A DNA stretch of 64,000 bases from Agromyces sp. Marseille-P2726 (GCF_902809835.1 NZ_CADDWM010000015.1:558001-622000); one strand, 5' to 3'. Counted from the first letter of the stretch, positions 45,201 through 54,199 are shown. Notes: a model not told the origin generated them from the letters alone. Program-made: numbers and translations.

Positions 45201-45753
45201 GCATCGCGTCGAGCTTGCGGAACGTCTTCTCCTTGCGCCGACGATGCTTCAGGATGCCGGCCGCCTCCTCGATGAATCCGCGGCGGTCTTCGGGACTCGC
45301 GTGCAGCACCGCGTCGAGCTGTCCCTGCCCGACGATCACGTGCATCTCGCGGCCGAGTCCGGTGTCGCTGAGGAGCTCCTGCACGTCGAGGAGGCGGCAC
45401 GTCTCGCCGTTGATCGCGTACTCGCTCGTCCCGTTGCGGAAGAGCGTGCGCGAGATCGTCACCTCGCTGTACTCGATCGGCAGAGCGCCGTCGGAGTTGT
45501 CGATCGTGAGGCTCACCTCGGCTCGGCCGAGCGGTCCGCGCGTCGCCGTGCCGGCGAAGATGACGTCCTCCATCTTGCCGCCGCGAAGCGTCTTGGCTCC
45601 CTGCTCCCCCATGACCCAGGCCAGTGCGTCGACGACGTTCGACTTGCCGGAGCCGTTCGGACCGACGATGCAGGTGACACCCGGCTCGAAGGCGAACGTC
45701 GTCGGCTGCGCGAAGGACTTGAAGCCCTTCAGCGTCAGGCTCTTGAGGTACAT
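42235..45753 (-). CDS. smc: Chromosome segregation ATPase SMC
   Basis: 1172 residues, the full bacterial condensin length. Walker A GPNGSGKSNVVDALAWVMGE with the SMC-specific EQGAKTLRGGKMEDVIFAG, a long coiled coil (about 170-500), hinge (about 500-650), the returning coiled coil, and the C-terminal head with signature LSLLSGGERSLAAVALL and Walker B YILDEVEAALDD. The ATG at 45753 begins YLKSLTLKGFKSFA, the family's invariant start. It is convergent with the GH13 gene and divergent from the GNAT gene. Confidence 0.97.
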   Translation of the reverse strand: MYLKSLTLKGFKSFAQPTTFAFEPGVTCIVGPNGSGKSNVVDALAWVMGEQGAKTLRGGKMEDVIFAGTATRGPLGRAEVSLTIDNSDGALPIEYSEVTISRTLFRNGTSEYAINGETCRLLDVQELLSDTGLGREMHVIVGQGQLDAVLHASPEDRRGFIEEAAGILKHRRRKEKTFRKLDAMQANLTRLSDLAGEIRRQLKPLGRQAEVAREAATIAAVVRDARARLLADEVVGLRRALDEHGRSEQERHTERQVLQLELEQHQARVERLEASSLGDDVDAARGVTHALGSAQDRLRSLDALVRQRIALLSAEAQPAQAAPSVTRSMIDEAAAALVDLAARVDEAASALDDAMAATTAARAELDRVDEGITAQSARVTAYDLEVSRLAGHVDTAASKLAAVRGEVLRHGNALDAAAERRAAAAAALAEAESDAERGDADETDLDEAYELAQAAVFEAEAEIERIRDELHASEREHGALTARTQALSLALDQKDGSAALVAAHVDGVRGLLAESLQVEPGYEPAISAALGSLADAVLVDDRAAGYRALDHADRGELGRVALAIADAAPNGARATAIEGLTAASDVVTAPPGVLGLLDDVLIADDLSAAKAAATALETMAAPVTVITKDGTLVGRYVLRGGSGRKQSRIELIAERDAAASRLQEVRAEIERRRHDLGEQRATLERSKTQAKQALTALREFDAQLAQRTERLNRARVQAEAADAESERLAQAVASAKERAVEAERAADEARAALEAARAVPRPALETAARDVAVARLEASREAEVEARLRLETAKERVRAEDARVRAMERQFEAEQQAAADAARRAVVRRAQLEAATRVAEALPAALASVDASVAEARVALAGAEEQRASRNEELHRIRREEAGVRERLQSGTEDVHGLELRIYEKKLHVAGLVERAESELGLTESVLIAEYGPDVEVPADTDDAEPRPFQREEQQRRLAAAERKLAQLGRVNPLALEEFAALEQRHQFLTEQLTDLSNTRRDLLTIIEEIDGKMESIFRAAFEDTRAAFAEVFPVLFPGGSGSIALTDPDDLLTTGIEVSVKPAGKRIERLSLLSGGERSLAAVALLLAIFKARPSPFYILDEVEAALDDANLGRLLTTFEDLRDSSQLIVITHQKRTMEIADALYGVSMRHDGVSAVVGQRVREEREAKAS

Positions 45754-45854
45754 GATCCCCCGGGTTCGGCTCGATGGTGCGGATGCCTCGGAGAAGCGTA
45801 CCCGAGTCGTCGTGCCGCGCCCGGCCGCGCGCGCCGTCCACCGCCGATCCGTCC

Positions 45855-45884
45855 TTGCCGCCGATATCGCGGTCGCGTTAGTCT
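45855..45884 (+). promoter_or_regulatory. Sigma-A-type promoter of the GNAT gene
   Basis: TTGCCG (45855-45860), an 18-base spacer, and TAGTCT (45879-45884), followed by about 35 bases to the ATG with GGGAGGG as ribosome binding site. It also points away from smc, which starts 100 bases to the left. Confidence 0.5.
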
Positions 45885-45918
45885 GGGCGGCTGCGTCGAC
45901 GTCGCGACGGGAGGGTTC

Positions 45919-47055
45919 ATGAGCGTCGACATCCGTCCGATCCACCTCCCCGAGCACGTCGGCGCGACCGATGACGGTGAGCTGGCCGCCTACGCGGCGC
46001 TCATCCGGCGGCTCGACGCCGAGGCACTCGGCACCGGAGACCTGACCCGCCGGCCCCGAGAGATCCTCCAGGACCTGCGCCGGAACGCGTTCACCAGGTA
46101 CACCGCGATCGGCGCGTTCGACGGGGGTCGGCTGGTCGGCGTCGTCGAGGTGCAATGGGAGCTCGACGCCGACGCCGCCACGGCGTACATCGACGTGCTG
46201 GGAGTCGAGCGCGACCGACGGCGCGAGGGCATCGGCTCGCGGTTGCTCGCCGCCGCCGAGGAGGCGGCACGAGCGGCCGGGCACCCCACCACCGTGCTCT
46301 CGGCCGACCACGCCATCGATGCCGACGATGCGGGCGGGCCGCGGCTCCGCGCCCCACAGGGCGACGCCGGCATCGCGGCCGACGCGCCGGCCGCACGATT
46401 CGCGCTCGCGCACGGCTATGCGCTCGGCCAGGTGTACCGGGTGAGCGCCATGGACGTCGCCGGGCGCGGCGACGAGTTCCGACGGCGGCTCGACGCCGCG
46501 CTCGAGCAGGCTTCCGACGACTACCGCCTGGTCGCCTGGCGAGACGCCGCTCCCGACGAGCTCCTCGACTCGCTGGCCGTCGCCCACGAGCGCATGTCGA
46601 CCGACCCGCCGGCCGGGGCGATCGCGTGGGGGCGCGAGCGGTGGGATGCGTCGCGCATCCGCGACGGCGAGCGCCGCGCCCGCGATGTGGGACGGACGCA
46701 CCTCAACGTCGCGGCGGTGGCGCCCGACGGCGAGGTCGCCGGCTTCACCGAACTGTCGCTCCTGCCCGACTCGCCCGCCGTCGAGCAGTGGGACACCATC
46801 GTCCTCGCGCCCCACCGGGGCCGCCGCCTCGGCATGCGCTTGAAGCTCGCCAACCTCGTCGCACTCGCCGAGGCGGATGCGTCCCGGAATCGCATCTACA
46901 CGTGGAACGCCGACGAGAACGAGCACATGCTCGCGATCAACGTGGCGCTTGGGTTCCGTGCGTTCGCCCTGGAGTCGACGTGGCAGCGACCCCGACCAGT
47001 CGCGGCATCCGGAGCCGCTGGCAGCGCGGGCACCGGTGCGACGACCGATTCATGA
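45919..47055 (+). CDS. Double-GNAT acetyltransferase, mshD-like architecture
   Basis: 378 residues with two GNAT domains. The first (about 60-170) has YIDVLGVERDRRREGIGSRLLAAAEEAAR; the second (about 250-350) has HLNVAAVAPDGEVAGFTELS and IVLAPHRGRRLGMRLKLANLVALAE, then TWNADENEHMLAINVALGFRAF. Tandem GNAT proteins of this kind include mycothiol synthase, but I do not see enough to claim that substrate. The last 39 residues, a low-complexity Ala/Gly/Thr tail, are encoded antisense to the zinc-finger end of mutM. Confidence 0.83.
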   Translation: MSVDIRPIHLPEHVGATDDGELAAYAALIRRLDAEALGTGDLTRRPREILQDLRRNAFTRYTAIGAFDGGRLVGVVEVQWELDADAATAYIDVLGVERDRRREGIGSRLLAAAEEAARAAGHPTTVLSADHAIDADDAGGPRLRAPQGDAGIAADAPAARFALAHGYALGQVYRVSAMDVAGRGDEFRRRLDAALEQASDDYRLVAWRDAAPDELLDSLAVAHERMSTDPPAGAIAWGRERWDASRIRDGERRARDVGRTHLNVAAVAPDGEVAGFTELSLLPDSPAVEQWDTIVLAPHRGRRLGMRLKLANLVALAEADASRNRIYTWNADENEHMLAINVALGFRAFALESTWQRPRPVAASGAAGSAGTGATTDS

Positions 47056-47914
47056 ACGCCTCGCGCACGATCGGCGTGCCGCAGCGCGCGCACGGCCGGC
47101 CGGCGCGCCCGTAGGCGTTGAGCGAGTGCGCGAAGTAGCCCGACGCGCCGTTGACGTTGACGTACTGCTCATCGAAGCTCGTGCCGCCCTCGGCCAGCGC
47201 CCGGTCGAGCACCTCCCTGACCGCTGCGAGCAGCTCTCGGGCCCGGCGGCGCGAAAGGGAGGACGCCGGTTGCTCCGCGTGCAGCCGCACGGCCCAGAGC
47301 GCTTCGTCGGCGTAGATGTTGCCGATGCCGCTGACGAGGTTCTGATCGAGGAGGACGCGCTTCACCCCCGACCTGCGCATGGCGATGGCGTCAAGGAAGC
47401 GTCGATCGGAGAATGCGGGATCCAACGGGTCGCGCCCGATGTGGGCGACCTGCACGGGGATCGACCGCGCCCACGCACCGGTGACGCCGCCCGAGAACCC
47501 CGCGATCTCACCGTCGACGGTGGGGATGAGCCGATCGACGGCGAGCGACCCGAACGTGCGCTGGTCGACGAAGTCGACGCGAAGTTCGCCGTGCGAGGGA
47601 TGCTCGAGGTGCAGGCGCACCCGGGCGTGCCGGTCGTCGCCGGGGTGGTCGGGCGAGCGCAGCAGCATCTGACCGCTCATGCCGAGGTGGCCGACGATGG
47701 CACGTTCGGCGCCGATCGGCAGCCACAGGAACTTGCCACGACGCACCGCGGCTTCGATGCGGGCGCCCGTGACGAGGACCTCGAAATCGCCGGATGCCGC
47801 CTCGTGCCGGGTCAGGGCGCGGTCGTCGAGCACGTCGACGGCCGTCACCCGCGCGCCACTCACCGCGGGCGCGAGCCCGGCTCGGACGACCTCGACCTCG
47901 GGAAGCTCGGGCAT
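46937..47914 (-). CDS. mutM: Formamidopyrimidine-DNA glycosylase MutM/Fpg
   Basis: Excises oxidised purines. 325 residues: catalytic N-terminus PELPEVEVVRAGL (Pro2, Glu3), Lys of VRRGKFLWLP, the HLGMSGQMLL loop, DQNLVSGIGNIYADEALW, and the C-terminal zinc finger with four Cys (CARCG ... CPRCQR) containing the DNA-contacting FMNRSSHRC segment. About 24 residues follow the last Cys, an unusual extension. The final 119 bases overlap the GNAT gene on the opposite strand. Confidence 0.95.
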   Translation of the reverse strand: MPELPEVEVVRAGLAPAVSGARVTAVDVLDDRALTRHEAASGDFEVLVTGARIEAAVRRGKFLWLPIGAERAIVGHLGMSGQMLLRSPDHPGDDRHARVRLHLEHPSHGELRVDFVDQRTFGSLAVDRLIPTVDGEIAGFSGGVTGAWARSIPVQVAHIGRDPLDPAFSDRRFLDAIAMRRSGVKRVLLDQNLVSGIGNIYADEALWAVRLHAEQPASSLSRRRARELLAAVREVLDRALAEGGTSFDEQYVNVNGASGYFAHSLNAYGRAGRPCARCGTPIVREAFMNRSSHRCPRCQRLRMPRLVGVAATSTPGRTHGTQAPR

Positions 47915-47915
47915 G

Positions 47916-48641
47916 TCAGCGGGAGTTCAGCGTGGTCCACGCCTCGAGCGCGGCGGCCATCTCGGCCTGCTTCTTGCTCGAACCGTCACCCGACGCCTGC
48001 ACGAGGTCGCCGACCGAGACCGTGGCGACGAAGTGCTTGTTGTGGTCGGGGCCGCTCTCGGTGACGGTGTAGATCGGCGCGGGCGCGCTGCGGCGGGCCG
48101 CGATCTCCTGGAGGCTCGTCTTCGGGTCCATGGCGGCCCCGAACCGCTCGGGGTCGCGCATGAGCGGCGTGATGAGCCGGAGCACGAACTCGGTGGCCGC
48201 CTCACCGCCCGCGTCGAGGTACACCGCGCCGATGATGGCTTCGACCGTGTCGGCGAGGATCGACGGCTTGTCGGCGCCGCCCGTCATCGTCTCGCCACGC
48301 CCGAGGCGGATGTGCGGACCGAGCCCGATCGATCGGCCGATCTCGGCGAGTGCGGCACTCGAGACGAGGCTGGCCCGTCGCTTCGCGAGCTCACCCTCGT
48401 CGAGTTCGGGGTGGTCGCGGAACAGCTTGACGGTGACGGCCTGACCGAGGATCGAGTCGCCGAGGAACTCGAGGCGCTCGTTGGTGGGGATGCCGCCGTT
48501 CTCGTACGCGAACGACCGGTGCGTGAGCGCGAGCTGCAGCAGCGAGGGGTCCACCTCGACCTGCAGGGTGCGTTGCAGGTCGAGCAGCGCGTGGCGCTGA
48601 TGGGCCGGAGGTTCGGCTGCCTTGCGTGCCGTTCGCGTCAC
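47916..48641 (-). CDS. rnc: Ribonuclease III
   Basis: Double-strand RNA endonuclease for rRNA processing. 241 residues: catalytic domain with NERLEFLGDSILG and DTVEAIIGAVYLD, and the C-terminal dsRNA-binding domain (PKTSLQEIAARRS, then GDGSSKKQAEMAAALEAW). It is separated from mutM by one base and sits after rpmF, the standard smc-rnc-rpmF gene order. Confidence 0.96.
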   Translation of the reverse strand: MTRTARKAAEPPAHQRHALLDLQRTLQVEVDPSLLQLALTHRSFAYENGGIPTNERLEFLGDSILGQAVTVKLFRDHPELDEGELAKRRASLVSSAALAEIGRSIGLGPHIRLGRGETMTGGADKPSILADTVEAIIGAVYLDAGGEAATEFVLRLITPLMRDPERFGAAMDPKTSLQEIAARRSAPAPIYTVTESGPDHNKHFVATVSVGDLVQASGDGSSKKQAEMAAALEAWTTLNSR

Positions 48642-48669
48642 GACCGGTCGAATGCGAGGTGCGTTCCGA

Positions 48670-48873
48670 CTAGACGTCGGCGACCTTGCGGCCCTTGTAC
48701 TCGAGGAAGAGCGGCGTGCCCGCGGAGTCCTCGACGACCTTCGCGCGGTGCGGGAGGCTGTAGGTCACCTTGCCGTTCTCGACCGTCTTGACGAGCGTGG
48801 GGGCCTCGGCCTTCCACTGCGAACGGCGCGCGTGGGTGTTGGCGCGTGACTTCTTCCGCTTGGGAACAGCCAT
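48670..48873 (-). CDS. rpmF: 50S ribosomal protein L32
   Basis: 67 residues, [20 protein letters not shown] at the N-terminus and ending [10 protein letters not shown]. Only the short actinobacterial form without the CXXC zinc pairs is present. It follows the YceD gene by nine bases. Confidence 0.96.
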   Translation of the reverse strand: MAVPKRKKSRANTHARRSQWKAEAPTLVKTVENGKVTYSLPHRAKVVEDSAGTPLFLEYKGRKVADV

Positions 48874-48882
48874 GACTCTCTC

Positions 48883-49449
48883 TCAATCTCTCTGCTGGGA
48901 GGCCTCGGATGCGACATCCGTGCCCTGGTCTTCGGAAGCCGTGAACTCGGCGAGCGCGGCCCACCTCGGGTCGCGCGGCTGCTCACGCGTGACGAGCTCC
49001 GGATGATCGGCCAGTCGGAGCCCGGTCACGGGGTCGAGACCCGGGCAATCCGGCCGGCACACCGGCTGGAACGGCAGTGACAACACCACCGCATCTCGGA
49101 TGAGCGGTTCAAGATCCACGTGGTCGTCTTGAACCTCATACTCGAAAGCTTCCCCAGAATGATACGCGAAAAGCTCCTGGAACTCGACTTGGACCGGCAG
49201 GGCGATGTCGATGAGGCAGCGGCCGCACTCCCCCTCGGCCACCGCGTCGACGTCGGCCGTGACGAGGATGCCCTCGTGCACCGACTCGAGGCGAACGTCG
49301 AGATCGAGCTCGGAGCCGTCCTTCACGGACACGAGCCCCTCGCCCATCTGCTCGCCGACCTGGGTCACGAGGCGCTGCTCGCGCATGTCACCCGGGCGGT
49401 TGACGAGGTCGCGAACGTTCATGCGGAACGGCGATTGCTGGTTGGCCAC
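48883..49449 (-). CDS. YceD/DUF177 family protein
   Basis: 188 residues. PFRMNVRDLVNRPGDMREQRL, DLDVRLESVHEGILVTADVDAVAEGECGRCL and the Cys pair motif GRCLIDIAL / PVCRPDCPGLD are the DUF177 signature, consistent with a zinc-binding pair (C...C, C...C). Encoded just before rpmF, as in most bacteria; YceD/DUF177 is linked to 23S rRNA accumulation in plants and bacteria. GTG start at 49449 behind TAGAAT. Confidence 0.9.
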   Translation of the reverse strand: MANQQSPFRMNVRDLVNRPGDMREQRLVTQVGEQMGEGLVSVKDGSELDLDVRLESVHEGILVTADVDAVAEGECGRCLIDIALPVQVEFQELFAYHSGEAFEYEVQDDHVDLEPLIRDAVVLSLPFQPVCRPDCPGLDPVTGLRLADHPELVTREQPRDPRWAALAEFTASEDQGTDVASEASQQRD

Positions 49450-49457
49450 GATCGACG

Positions 49458-49463
49458 ATTCTA
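49458..49463 (-). promoter_or_regulatory. -10 element (TAGAAT) for YceD-rpmF
   Basis: TAGAAT, eight bases, then the GTG at 49449. The leader, if any, is 1-2 nt. No ribosome binding site is visible, in keeping with a leaderless start. Confidence 0.4.
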
Positions 49464-51794
49464 CGCCCGGATCGCGGCACGATCGCCGATCGCCCTCCGT
49501 GCGCGGTCGAACAGCGAACGGGGCATGAGCACCGCGCGCGCCCGGTCGGCTCGGGCGGTGTCGCCGAGCAGCGCGGAGCGAGTCGTTGCGAGGTCGGCCA
49601 CCATGGCGTCGGGGTCGGTCGACCGAGCCGGCCCACCCGGCCCGTACCGCTCCCGCTCGACGGCGTCGCGAAGCCGGACGAGGGCCTCGCGGCTGCGCGC
49701 ATCTTCGAAGGCCGGTCGTGCCCGGATCCGCTCGGCGAACTCCCGGGCGGTCTCGGTGTCGCCGGCGCCCGCCCCGAGATCGATCGTCAGTGCGACGAGT
49801 TCGTCCCATGCGGCATCCGCCGGCCTGTCTCCTCGTCGGATCCGCCGGATGCGCGTGGCTCGCTGGCCGACGCGCAACACGGCGGGGGTGAGGAGCAGGA
49901 GGAGCACGACGACCGTGAGGATGCCGCCGCGAACCCACCACTGGCCCGCGGTCGCGATGGCGCCCTCGCCCTCGCCGGCGAGGCCGCGGTTCGGATCGAG
50001 GTCGGGACGCCCGGTCGCGCCGGGAGTCGACGTCGCCCCACCGGGCAGCGGTGGTGCGCCCTCCTCGCCGGCACCCGGGCGAGAGTAGTCGGGCACCGAG
50101 CCGCGCCCGGGCGTGGGCTCGAAGGGCACCCATCCCACACCCTGGAAGTACAGCTCGGGCCAGGAGTGCAGATCATGGGAGTCGACCTGCATCCGCTGCA
50201 CGCCCTCGATGCGCTCCTCGGTGGGCGAGCCCTGCGTGTAGCCGATCGAGATGCGCGCGGGGATCCCCGCCAGCCGGGCCATGACGGCCATCGTGGAGGC
50301 GAAGTGCACGCAGTACCCCGCCTTCGTCTCGAGGAACTGCGCGATGACGTCGAAGCCGCCACCGTCGTAGCCCTCCTCCACGGGCGCTTCGGTCGAATAG
50401 TCGAAGTCCACGCCGCGCAGGTAGGCCTGGATGGCGACGGCTGCATCGTATGACGACCCCGCGCCCGAGGTCACGGCCTCGGCGGTCTCGGGGATGATGG
50501 GCGGCATCTCCTCGGGCAGCGCGAGGAACGGGCTCAGGTCCTCGGACAGCGGGCCATCGGCGTTGCGCAGCTGCGACGGCGTCGGCTCGACCGCGAGACG
50601 CGTGAGGTTGTACCGCTGTCCGGCCGTGCTCGTGTCGACGCTCCGAACGGTGAGGGAATCCCGGTCCCAGAACCAGGAGCCTCGGAGTCCCTCGATCCGC
50701 GCTGTCGGGTACGGCACCGGCAGCCATGTCGTGCTCACCTCGTCGACGATCACCTCGATGGGATGTTCCGATGTGGCAATCGCCTGTGAGAGCCCCCGTG
50801 GCTGCGGCATCGCGTCGACGGTGTTGTCGCCGTCGACCGCCCGGTCCGTCGCACTCCAGACCTCGCCCTCGAATCGATCGAGGGTGAGCAGGGTGAAGTA
50901 CGGGCGATCGCCGTCGCGGGCGAAGTAGTGGAACGCCGCCTGCGGGTCGGGGCGCCGGAGGTCTCGGCCGAGATCGATGAAGGGGCTCACGCCGCGGCCG
51001 AACAGCGTGCTCTGCGACGGAGAGCCGAGCAGGAGGCTGGTCGAGATGCTCGGGGTCGAGGCGGCCAGGATCGAGGCGGCGAGCAGCCCGACTCCGGCCA
51101 GACCGAGCGACGCACCCAGCGTTGAGACGATCGGCACGCGCTTGGGCGCGATGACCGTGGCGACACCGCCGCCCTCGTCGCCGGCGGCCAGGCGCGCACG
51201 GCGCCGCACGCGGACGTCGACTCGGAGCAGCAGCAGGTACGCCGCTGCCGTCAGCACGAGTGTCGGCAGCTCGGCGCCCGCTTCGATGATGAACCCCGGG
51301 ATGAGGATGGGCACGAGCGCAGGGGCAGCGGCGAGCGCGGGCATCCGCACCGTCTGCACGAGGATGTCGGTGACGACGGCGAGCCCGCCGACCCCGAGCG
51401 CGAGGGCGAATGAGAGCGGCGGAACCGGGATCGCCGGCACGGACTGCTGCTGGATGGTGTTCTGCGCCCCCGTGATGAGGTCGCCGAACAACTCGAACGT
51501 GGCCTGGGTGGGGATCGCGAGGGCGATGCTCGTCGCTCCCCCGAAGAACAGCGTCAGCAGCAGGAGGAGCACACCCAGCCCGAGCACCGGGACCAGCGAA
51601 GGCGGGGTTCGGATCGCGCGAAGGCCGGTCCCCGAGAACAGTACGCCCGCGGCGATGAAGGCGCAGAGCCACCACCAGCCGCTGCCCGAGATGAGCGGCC
51701 CGAGCGCCATCGTCGCGATCACGAGCAGGAGGAACGAGGCAGCGGTGAGCGCCGCCCGCTGCGCCCGGGTGAGCGCCATGGCGTCAGGGTTCAT
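49461..51794 (-). CDS. Transglutaminase-like TgpA membrane protein
   Basis: 777 residues: about six TM helices in the first 230, an external region, the transglutaminase core with AGYCVHFASTMAVMARLAGIPARI (catalytic Cys) and DSHDLHSWPELYFQGVGWVPFEPTPG (His, acid), a TM helix at about 630, and a cytoplasmic C-terminal DUF4129-type domain. It is the third gene of a MoxR-DUF58-TgpA operon. The substrates of such systems are largely unknown. ATG at 51794 overlaps the DUF58 stop by 11 bases. Confidence 0.9.
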   Translation of the reverse strand: MNPDAMALTRAQRAALTAASFLLLVIATMALGPLISGSGWWWLCAFIAAGVLFSGTGLRAIRTPPSLVPVLGLGVLLLLLTLFFGGATSIALAIPTQATFELFGDLITGAQNTIQQQSVPAIPVPPLSFALALGVGGLAVVTDILVQTVRMPALAAAPALVPILIPGFIIEAGAELPTLVLTAAAYLLLLRVDVRVRRRARLAAGDEGGGVATVIAPKRVPIVSTLGASLGLAGVGLLAASILAASTPSISTSLLLGSPSQSTLFGRGVSPFIDLGRDLRRPDPQAAFHYFARDGDRPYFTLLTLDRFEGEVWSATDRAVDGDNTVDAMPQPRGLSQAIATSEHPIEVIVDEVSTTWLPVPYPTARIEGLRGSWFWDRDSLTVRSVDTSTAGQRYNLTRLAVEPTPSQLRNADGPLSEDLSPFLALPEEMPPIIPETAEAVTSGAGSSYDAAVAIQAYLRGVDFDYSTEAPVEEGYDGGGFDVIAQFLETKAGYCVHFASTMAVMARLAGIPARISIGYTQGSPTEERIEGVQRMQVDSHDLHSWPELYFQGVGWVPFEPTPGRGSVPDYSRPGAGEEGAPPLPGGATSTPGATGRPDLDPNRGLAGEGEGAIATAGQWWVRGGILTVVVLLLLLTPAVLRVGQRATRIRRIRRGDRPADAAWDELVALTIDLGAGAGDTETAREFAERIRARPAFEDARSREALVRLRDAVERERYGPGGPARSTDPDAMVADLATTRSALLGDTARADRARAVLMPRSLFDRARRAIGDRAAIRA

Positions 51795-53163
51795 CGCCGC
51801 TCACCTCCTCGACGACCTCGATCGGATGTCGCGGCGCGACCGCGGCGTACGAGGTTCCGGTCACCGCCCACGCAGCCGGGATGTCGGCGGGGCGGCGAAC
51901 GCGCACGACACGCCAGTCGGCATCCTCGAGCCGGTCGAGCACGGGCCGAGAGACGCTGTCGGTCGCGAACACGATCGCGGGTTCGAACGAGGGCCGGAGC
52001 GCGACGAGGTTGGTCGCATCGTGCTCGTCGGGATCCACGAGCACTGCGAAACCCGGCCCCCGCGCCTCACGGGCACGGGCGCGGGACTCGGCGACGCCTG
52101 CGGCGTCGTCGATTGCCCGCCGGCCCGACTGTCCCGGCGTCTCCAGGCGGGCCAGGTCCTCGAGGAGGATCCGGTCACCGCCCGGCATCCGATAGGCGCC
52201 CCCGTAGGCTCCTCCGGGGATGAGGCTCCGCTCGGGATCGGCCACCTGGGTGCAGCGCACGAGGAACCCGTGCTCGAGCAGGTGCGCACCGACGGATGCC
52301 GCGAGCTCGACACCGAGCTCGAACGCCGCATTCGCCGCGGTGTCGCCCTCCCATCTCGGTGCGGCCGAACGCGTTCGCGCCGACATCGTGGTGTCGAGCA
52401 GGATGCGTGCCTCGGGGTCGCCACGCTGTTCCTCCTCGCGGACCATGAGCTCACCTCGGCGGGCGGTCGCGGCCCAGTTCACCCGGCGAAGCGGGTCTCC
52501 GTAGCGGTACTCGCGGGCGATCAGCTCGTCGGAGTTCGGATGCGTGCGCCGCTGCAGGCCGTGCACGACGCCGTCGATCGTCGCGGCCGTGCCGAGCGAT
52601 GCGTCGAGCGGCGTGACCCGCGGCGTCACGAGGATCTCGTGCGGCGATCCGACGTCGCGGTCGATCCTGGCCAGGCCGAAGGGGTCGAACATGACCACGC
52701 GGAGCGGGCCCACCGGGTAGACGCCGCGTCGCGGCATCCGGATCCGGTACTCGAGTCGCACCATGTCGTCGCCGGAGGGCAGCACGCCCTCGTACGGACC
52801 CATCGCGGGGAGGATCGCCTCGGGCGGCCCGGTGAGTCCCTCGGGGACGTTGTCGCGCCAGTGCGCGCCGTCGAAGGTGCGACGCCCGCGATTCTTCACG
52901 ATGAGCGAGACGCGGGTCCACGACCCGGCCGCGACGACGTGCGGCGCGAAGGAGCGCGTCACGGCGAGCCGCGGCGTCCGCAGCCACACGAACACGGCGG
53001 CGGCGAGGGGCATCGCGATACCGACGAAGGCGAGGAGCAGGATGTCGCGCAGGTCGAACCACAGCGACACGGCGAGGAGGGCCACGCCCACGACCATGAG
53101 CGTCACGCCGCGCCGCGTCAGCCTCGGCCAGGCCGAGACGCGAACGCTGCGCGGGCGGGGCAT
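51784..53163 (-). CDS. DUF58 domain membrane protein
   Basis: 459 residues: two TM helices (about 10-55, LMVVGVALLAVSLWF and LLLAFVGIAMPLAAAVFVW), then the DUF58 region with RDVGSPHEILVTPRV, the signature SDELIAREYRYGDPLRRVNWAATARRGELMVREEE, and a VWA-like remainder (ILLDTTMSARTR). It partners a MoxR ATPase (one base before) and the TgpA protein (overlapping). Confidence 0.9.
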   Translation of the reverse strand: MPRPRSVRVSAWPRLTRRGVTLMVVGVALLAVSLWFDLRDILLLAFVGIAMPLAAAVFVWLRTPRLAVTRSFAPHVVAAGSWTRVSLIVKNRGRRTFDGAHWRDNVPEGLTGPPEAILPAMGPYEGVLPSGDDMVRLEYRIRMPRRGVYPVGPLRVVMFDPFGLARIDRDVGSPHEILVTPRVTPLDASLGTAATIDGVVHGLQRRTHPNSDELIAREYRYGDPLRRVNWAATARRGELMVREEEQRGDPEARILLDTTMSARTRSAAPRWEGDTAANAAFELGVELAASVGAHLLEHGFLVRCTQVADPERSLIPGGAYGGAYRMPGGDRILLEDLARLETPGQSGRRAIDDAAGVAESRARAREARGPGFAVLVDPDEHDATNLVALRPSFEPAIVFATDSVSRPVLDRLEDADWRVVRVRRPADIPAAWAVTGTSYAAVAPRHPIEVVEEVSGDEP

Positions 53164-53164
53164 G

Positions 53165-54199
53165 TCAGTTCCTTCGTGCGCTGCCGACCGGTACCGGCGT
53201 CTCCCCCACGATGCGACGCACGATGGCGTCGATGAGCGGCCCGCTGTCGCGGTCGTGTGCCCCGAGCGCCCGGCTCGTCGGCACGAGCCGATGCGCGAGC
53301 ACCGGGCCGGCGAGGGCGTCGACGTCGTCGGGAAGCACGAAATCGCGGCCGTGCATCGCCGCATGGGCCTTCGCGGCCCGGATGAGCTGCAGGGTGGCGC
53401 GGGGGCTGGCGCCGAGACGCAGCTGCCGATCGTCGCGAGTGGCGCGCGCGAGCTCGACCGCGTACTCCTTCACGGGCTGCGAGGTGAACGCGTGCGAGAC
53501 GGCGGTGATCATGTCGCGAAGCACGTCGAGGGTCACGACCGGCTCGAGGCGATCGAGCGGGCTCGAGGTCTCGCGGGTCGAGAGCATGGCGATCTCGTCG
53601 GCGGGCGAGGGATACCCCATCGAGATGCGCGCCATGAAGCGGTCGCGCTGCGCCTCGGGCAGCGGGTACGTGCCCTCCATCTCGACGGGGTTCTGGGTGG
53701 CGACGACCGTGAACGGCTGCTCGAGCACGTAGGTCGTGCCGTCGGCGGTCACCTGGCGCTCCTCCATGCACTCGAGGAGCGCGGACTGCGTCTTCGGACT
53801 CGCGCGGTTGATCTCATCGCCGATGACGATGTTCGCGAACACCGGTCCTCGCTTGAACTCGAAGCGGCGGCTCGCCTGGTCGAACACCGAGACGCCCGTG
53901 ACGTCGCTCGGAAGGAGGTCGGGAGTGAACTGGATACGGCTCACCGTGCTGCCGACCGACCGTGCGAGCGCCTTCGCGAGCATGGTCTTGCCGACGCCCG
54001 GCACGTCCTCGATGAGCAGGTGCCCCTCAGCGAGCAGCACCGTGAGTGCGCCCGTGATCGCCTCGCGCTTGCCCGCGATGACCGTCTCGACGTTCTGGAC
54101 GATGGCCGCCGCACGGGAGCCGACCTCGTCGATGCTCATCCGCAGTCCGACATCGCCGGCGTCGGCGGTGCCGCCCATGGTGACGGCTGCCTCGCTCAT
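53165..54199 (-). CDS. MoxR family AAA+ ATPase
   Basis: 344 residues. [23 protein letters not shown] (Walker A), [30 protein letters not shown] (Walker B, sensor), [25 protein letters not shown] (sensor 1) and a C-terminal helical lid. MoxR ATPases act as chaperones for VWA-type partners, here probably the DUF58 protein encoded next. Its ATG overlaps the coaD stop by four bases. Confidence 0.94.
   Translation of the reverse strand: MSEAAVTMGGTADAGDVGLRMSIDEVGSRAAAIVQNVETVIAGKREAITGALTVLLAEGHLLIEDVPGVGKTMLAKALARSVGSTVSRIQFTPDLLPSDVTGVSVFDQASRRFEFKRGPVFANIVIGDEINRASPKTQSALLECMEERQVTADGTTYVLEQPFTVVATQNPVEMEGTYPLPEAQRDRFMARISMGYPSPADEIAMLSTRETSSPLDRLEPVVTLDVLRDMITAVSHAFTSQPVKEYAVELARATRDDRQLRLGASPRATLQLIRAAKAHAAMHGRDFVLPDDVDALAGPVLAHRLVPTSRALGAHDRDSGPLIDAIVRRIVGETPVPVGSARRN

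Noticed and set aside
45754-46926. Longer N-terminus for SMC
   Set aside because: MYLKSLTLKGFKSF is the invariant SMC start; the extra frame lies antisense to the GNAT gene.
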